The notes under the pieces: generated by a model
What the model was told of the DNA's origin: nothing
The model's database searches: none
What the model saw: the letters and a program-made list of their open reading frames with translations, nothing else
Assembly: GCA_002431285.1 (NCBI GenBank)
Contig: DJEF01000055.1
Coordinates: 31,301-41,629, forward strand
Length of the DNA: 10,329 nt
Source: Ruminococcaceae bacterium UBA5905
GTDB lineage: Bacteria > Bacillota > Clostridia > Oscillospirales > Acutalibacteraceae
Direction: 5' to 3'
Shown here: in pieces, positions 7,729-10,329 of the stretch
Layout of the letters: the number at the start of each line of letters is the position of its first letter
Position numbering within the stretch: the stretch's first letter is position 1
Translations under genes and position numbers: made by a program

Positions 7729-7756
7729 GAAAGGAGACTTTCGCCTACCGCGAAAG
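7729..7756 (+). promoter_or_regulatory. Shine-Dalgarno site with competing hairpins ahead of the DUF4364 gene
   Basis: The only good ribosome binding site, AAAGGAG (7730-7736), lies 34 bases before the ATG at 7771. Between them CTTTCGC (7738-7744) pairs perfectly with GCGAAAG (7750-7756). Folding this stem would shorten the effective distance to about 15 bases. The same CTTTC can instead pair with GAAAG (7729-7733) around a GAGA tetraloop, which buries the ribosome binding site. The in-frame sequence from 7729 to 7771 holds no ATG, GTG or TTG. Confidence 0.4.
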
Positions 7757-7770
7757 CTACGGTACTGTCT

Positions 7771-8358
7771 ATGTTTGACGCTTTTTCCGCCGGGGTGGAA
7801 CCCGGCGGGCTGCGCACCACGGAGGAAATCAAAATTCTGCTGTGCTATATGCTGCATACGGTGCAGCAGCCCATGCCCCGGAGCGATGTGACCGACATCG
7901 TGGTGGGGGGCGGCATGGCCAACTATTTCGATGTAGAAAACGCCATCGAGGAGCTGCTGCGGCTCCAGCATCTGGTGGAGGGAGAAAACCACACCATCGC
8001 CACCACCGTCACCGGCGGCCAGATCGGCGAGGAGCTGTCGGTGCGCGTGCCCTATACACTACGGGAGCGCTCCGCCAAGGCGGCGCTGGAGCTGTTGCGC
8101 CGCCGCCGCACCGAAGCGGACAACCCCGTGACGGTGGAAAAGCTGCCGGAGGGGGGCTATACCGTCACCTGCTCCGTGGTGGACGAGGGGAAAACCCTGT
8201 TCGCCGTCTCCCTGCGGGTGGCGGACGACTGGCAGGCCAATGAAATCAAGGAGCACTTTCTGGAGGACCCATCGGTGCTATACCGGGCAAATCTGGCGGT
8301 GCTGACCGGAGAGACCGACCGCCGCCGGGGCGGCTCCCAGCTGGTGATCAAACTCTGA
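7771..8358 (+). CDS. DUF4364 family protein
   Basis: A 195-residue soluble protein with the DUF4364 opening MFDAFSAGVEPGGLRTTEEI. Residues about 17-80 (IKILLCYMLHTV, then MPRSDVTDIVV, then YFDVENAIEELLRLQHLVE) have the helix pattern and length of a winged-helix domain. A second domain follows, with RRRRTEADNPVTVE and alternating strands up to a C-terminal QLVIKL. The family is confined mainly to Clostridia and is thought to be DNA-binding on structural grounds; no function is established. The start is the conserved MFDAF even though a Shine-Dalgarno sequence is not at normal distance. It stands between dapB and trmB on the same strand. Regulation of neighbouring genes would be speculation. 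Confidence 0.85.
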   Translation: MFDAFSAGVEPGGLRTTEEIKILLCYMLHTVQQPMPRSDVTDIVVGGGMANYFDVENAIEELLRLQHLVEGENHTIATTVTGGQIGEELSVRVPYTLRERSAKAALELLRRRRTEADNPVTVEKLPEGGYTVTCSVVDEGKTLFAVSLRVADDWQANEIKEHFLEDPSVLYRANLAVLTGETDRRRGGSQLVIKL

Positions 8359-8361
8359 GAT

Positions 8362-8443
8362 CGCCGAACATAAGCCCACATTCCCCGGCTTACCCCCGAC
8401 ATCGGCGGGCGGAAAGTCCGTCGGCCGCACGGATGCCGGACGG
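8362..8443 (+). promoter_or_regulatory. Two stem-loops in the DUF4364-trmB spacer
   Basis: A two-tier hairpin pairs CGCCGA (8362-8367) with TCGGCG (8402-8407), and inside it TAAGCC (8371-8376) with GGCTTA (8387-8392). A second stem pairs CCGTCGGC (8418-8425) with GCCGGACGG (8435-8443) with one bulged base. No T run follows either. No promoter is visible in this 123-base gap, so trmB may depend on transcription from upstream. Confidence 0.35.
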
Positions 8444-8481
8444 CGAGCGCCCCCAATCACCCATAAAGGAGAGGATACCCC

Positions 8482-9150
8482 ATGCGGATGCGCCGCAAAA
8501 AGCACCTGGACGACCGAATGGACGATTGCGCCGGACAGGTCATCAATATGAAACCCGCCGACCTGCGGTTCGGCGCGGAAACGGCGGCAGAAGTGCCGCC
8601 GCTGTCCGCTCTGTTCGGCAACGACCGTCCCGTGGAGCTGGAGATCGGCTGCGGCAAGGGCGGGTTTATCTGCGCCATGGCCGCCCGCCATCCGGAGCGC
8701 AATTTCGTGGCGGTGGAGAAATACGGCAATGTGCTGGTGACCGCCTGCGAGGCGGCACGGGCGCAGGAACTGGAGAATATCCGGTTCCTGTGGGGGGATG
8801 CGGAATATCTGCCCCGGTATCTGCCCGCCCACAGCATCTCCGGGCTGTATCTCAACTTTTCCACCCCCTTTCCGAAAAAAGCCTATGCCGTCCATCGGCT
8901 GACCCACCGGCATTTTCTGGCGATGTACCGGACGCTGCTGACCCCCGATGCCCGGGTGGTGCAAAAAACCGACGACCGGAGGCTGTTCCAGTTCTCGCTG
9001 GAGGAATTCTCCCAGAGCGGCTATGTGCTGGAGCAGGTATCGCTGGATCTCCATGCCGACGGCGACCCGGAGAATGTCGTGACGGAATATGAGCAGAAAT
9101 TCGTGGACCAGGGGCTGCCCATCTACCGGCTGATCGCTCATGCGGAATAA
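8482..9150 (+). CDS. trmB: tRNA (guanine-N7)-methyltransferase, variant motif
   Basis: TrmB makes m7G at position 46 of tRNA using S-adenosylmethionine. The product has 222 residues, normal length. The cofactor loop VELEIGCGKGGF (51-62), acidic VAVEKYG (77-83), WGDAEYL (104-110), QKTDDRRLFQFSLEEF (161-176) and C-terminal TEYEQKF (201-207) match the family well. The hallmark 'DPWPKKRH..RR' motif is altered: residues 125-139 read NFSTPFPKKAYAVHR, so the Asp, Trp, Arg and His of the motif become Thr, Phe, Ala and Tyr. The ATG at 8482 follows AAAGGAG by 10 bases and gives the familiar MRMRRKKHLD opening. The threonine-aldolase-like gene begins 17 bases downstream. It may be a lineage-specific active TrmB or one with changed substrate handling. 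Confidence 0.9.
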   Translation: MRMRRKKHLDDRMDDCAGQVINMKPADLRFGAETAAEVPPLSALFGNDRPVELEIGCGKGGFICAMAARHPERNFVAVEKYGNVLVTACEAARAQELENIRFLWGDAEYLPRYLPAHSISGLYLNFSTPFPKKAYAVHRLTHRHFLAMYRTLLTPDARVVQKTDDRRLFQFSLEEFSQSGYVLEQVSLDLHADGDPENVVTEYEQKFVDQGLPIYRLIAHAE

Positions 9151-9167
9151 GGAAAGGAAGATGACCG

Positions 9168-10193
9168 ATGCTGTCTTTTGAAACCGACTACATACAGGGG
9201 GCGCACCCCCGGCTGCTGGAACGGCTCGCCGCGACCAATCTGGAGCCCCAAAGCGGCTACGGCGAGGATATCTATTGCGCTGCCGCCAAAGAGAAGATCC
9301 GGGCGGCATTCGACTGTCCCGAGGCGGACGTGTTCTTCCTCGTGGGCGGTACCCAGACCAATGCGCTGGTGATCGACACCCTGCTGCGCGCCGGCGAGGG
9401 CGTGCTGGCGGCGGAGAACGGCCATGTGGCGGTGCATGAGGCGGGCGCCATCGAATTCACCGGCCACAAGGTGCTGACCCTACCCGGCCACGACGGCAAG
9501 GTGGCCGCCGCCGATGTGCAGGCGCATCTGGACAAATTTTATGGCGACGCCACCTGGCCCCATATGGTGGCGCCGGGAATGGTGTATATTTCCCATCCCA
9601 GCGAATTCGGCACCCTGTATACCAAAGAGGAGCTGACCGCCCTGTCTCGGGTATGCCGTCAGGCGGGGCTGCCCCTTTATTTGGACGGGGCCCGGCTGGG
9701 CTATGGGTTGATGAGCCGGGACACCGACGTGACGGCGGCGGATATCGCCCGGCTGTGCGACGCATTTTACATCGGCGGCACGAAGGTGGGCGCTCTGTGC
9801 GGCGAAGCGGTGGTATTCCCCCGGGGCGATATGCCGCCCCGGTTCCTGACGCTGGCAAAGCAGCACGGCGCGCTGCTGGCCAAGGGACGGCTGCTGGGAG
9901 TGCAGTTCGACGCCCTCTTTACCGACGGGCTGTATTGGCAGATCAGCCGCCAGGCCATCGACATGGCGGAGCGGCTGAAAACGCTGTTCCGGGACAAGGG
10001 CTACACCTTCGCCCGGGAGACCCCCAGCAATCAGCAGTATATTCTGCTGGAGGATGCCCGGCTGGAAACGCTGCGGCAGGGGGTGGTGTGCAGCTTCTGG
10101 GAGAAGCCGGACGAGACCCATACGGTGGTGCGGTTCTGCACCAGCTGGGCGACGACGGAGGAAGATCTGCAACAGCTGGAGCAGCTTTTATGA
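9168..10193 (+). CDS. Threonine aldolase family PLP-dependent enzyme (low-specificity L-threonine aldolase-like)
   Basis: A fold-type I pyridoxal-phosphate enzyme that probably cleaves L-threonine or L-allo-threonine to glycine and acetaldehyde, or a related beta-hydroxy amino acid. The product has 341 residues. Near the N-terminus are QSGYGEDIYC (28-37) and VGGTQTNALVID (59-70), the cofactor phosphate loop. AVHEAGAIEFTGHKV (88-102) holds the His90 expected to stack on the cofactor. YLDGARLGYG (171-180) supplies Asp173 and Arg176. YIGGTKVGALCGEA (201-214) contains the Schiff-base Lys206. VRFCTSWATTEED (321-333) holds the carboxylate-binding Arg. The start follows GGAAAGGAAG. It overlaps the next gene by 4 bases (ATGA), suggesting translational coupling. 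Substrate cannot be fixed from sequence; other beta-eliminating lyase relatives share these motifs. Confidence 0.88.
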   Translation: MLSFETDYIQGAHPRLLERLAATNLEPQSGYGEDIYCAAAKEKIRAAFDCPEADVFFLVGGTQTNALVIDTLLRAGEGVLAAENGHVAVHEAGAIEFTGHKVLTLPGHDGKVAAADVQAHLDKFYGDATWPHMVAPGMVYISHPSEFGTLYTKEELTALSRVCRQAGLPLYLDGARLGYGLMSRDTDVTAADIARLCDAFYIGGTKVGALCGEAVVFPRGDMPPRFLTLAKQHGALLAKGRLLGVQFDALFTDGLYWQISRQAIDMAERLKTLFRDKGYTFARETPSNQQYILLEDARLETLRQGVVCSFWEKPDETHTVVRFCTSWATTEEDLQQLEQLL

Positions 10194-10329
10194 CCGCCGC
10201 GGCCCTGTGGCAGCAATTTTGCGCCGCGGCCGGGGTGCCGGAAAGCACGCCTCACGAAGTATGGGCATTTTGTGGCGGAGAGGCGGGCGCCGACGAGCTG
10301 GCGCAGCTGGCATTGGCGGGTATCAAAAC
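10190..10329 (+). CDS. ASCH domain-containing protein, N-terminal fragment (cut by window edge)
   Basis: The first 46 residues are visible, beginning MTAAALWQQFCAAAG and including HEVWAFCGG, then ADELAQLALAGIK at the edge. The pattern 'lwq.f......y..w.FG....aDeLa.Lvl.G.K.at' is typical of the ASCH domain, a PUA-like fold implicated in RNA binding. The ATG lies in ATGA shared with the aldolase stop codon, and GGAG sits 8 bases upstream. The catalytic or binding part is outside the window, so nothing more can be said of function. Confidence 0.7.
   Translation, partial: MTAAALWQQFCAAAGVPESTPHEVWAFCGGEAGADELAQLALAGIK

Noticed and set aside
7667..7891. Small plus-strand frame starting at 7667 overlapping the DUF4364 start
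   Set aside because: It lies within predicted hairpins, has no ribosome binding site and overlaps the conserved DUF4364 frame for over 100 bases.
9161..9181. Six-codon ATG...TGA frame overlapping the aldolase start
   Set aside because: Close to the same ribosome binding site but minimal, with no amino-acid pattern of a leader peptide; probably chance.
8278..9309. Long minus-strand open frame (343 codons) opposite trmB
   Set aside because: It is the antisense shadow of trmB, with compositionally biased translation and no recognisable motif.

Overview
The window looks like chromosomal core DNA from a GC-rich Clostridia-class Firmicute, most likely an Oscillospiraceae (Ruminococcaceae) relative. 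The grounds are the queA-tgt-yajC order, a TIGR04086-type membrane protein, a DUF4364 protein, a Tgt with the clostridial 'FMNVAT...AIKGG' N-terminus, and a SpoIIM-like fragment that hints at a spore former. No phage, transposase, CRISPR array, rRNA or tRNA gene is visible. This taxonomy is inference from gene content.

Minus strand, read right to left from 4516: queA, a VanY-like D,D-carboxypeptidase lipoprotein and tgt form a tight cluster. yajC follows with its own sigma-A-type promoter (TTGCAA-17-TATAAT), then the TIGR04086 protein and a SpoIIM-like gene that runs off the left edge. queA and tgt act in queuosine modification of tRNA, YajC belongs to the Sec translocon, and the VanY-like protein trims peptidoglycan stem peptides.

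Plus strand from 4424: asd, dapA and dapB are steps of the diaminopimelate/lysine pathway, from aspartyl phosphate to tetrahydrodipicolinate. They are followed by a DUF4364 winged-helix-like protein, trmB (tRNA m7G46 methyltransferase), a threonine-aldolase-family PLP enzyme and the start of an ASCH-domain protein, cut by the right edge.

The genes are ordinary; the spaces between them are less so. The queA/asd divide carries two good promoters that face each other, with a perfect 15-bp palindrome between their predicted start points. The asd-dapA spacer holds two copies of a hairpin repeat plus a third similar hairpin. The dapB-DUF4364 spacer holds a hairpin capped by a GNRA tetraloop, and two places where one arm can pair with either of two partners, one of them overlapping the only good Shine-Dalgarno sequence. 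The queA leader has a similar three-arm arrangement. A 113-bp inverted repeat lies between yajC and the TIGR04086 gene. TrmB departs from its family signature at the tRNA-contacting/catalytic motif. All RNA folds were read by eye in GC-rich DNA and need computation or comparison to confirm.
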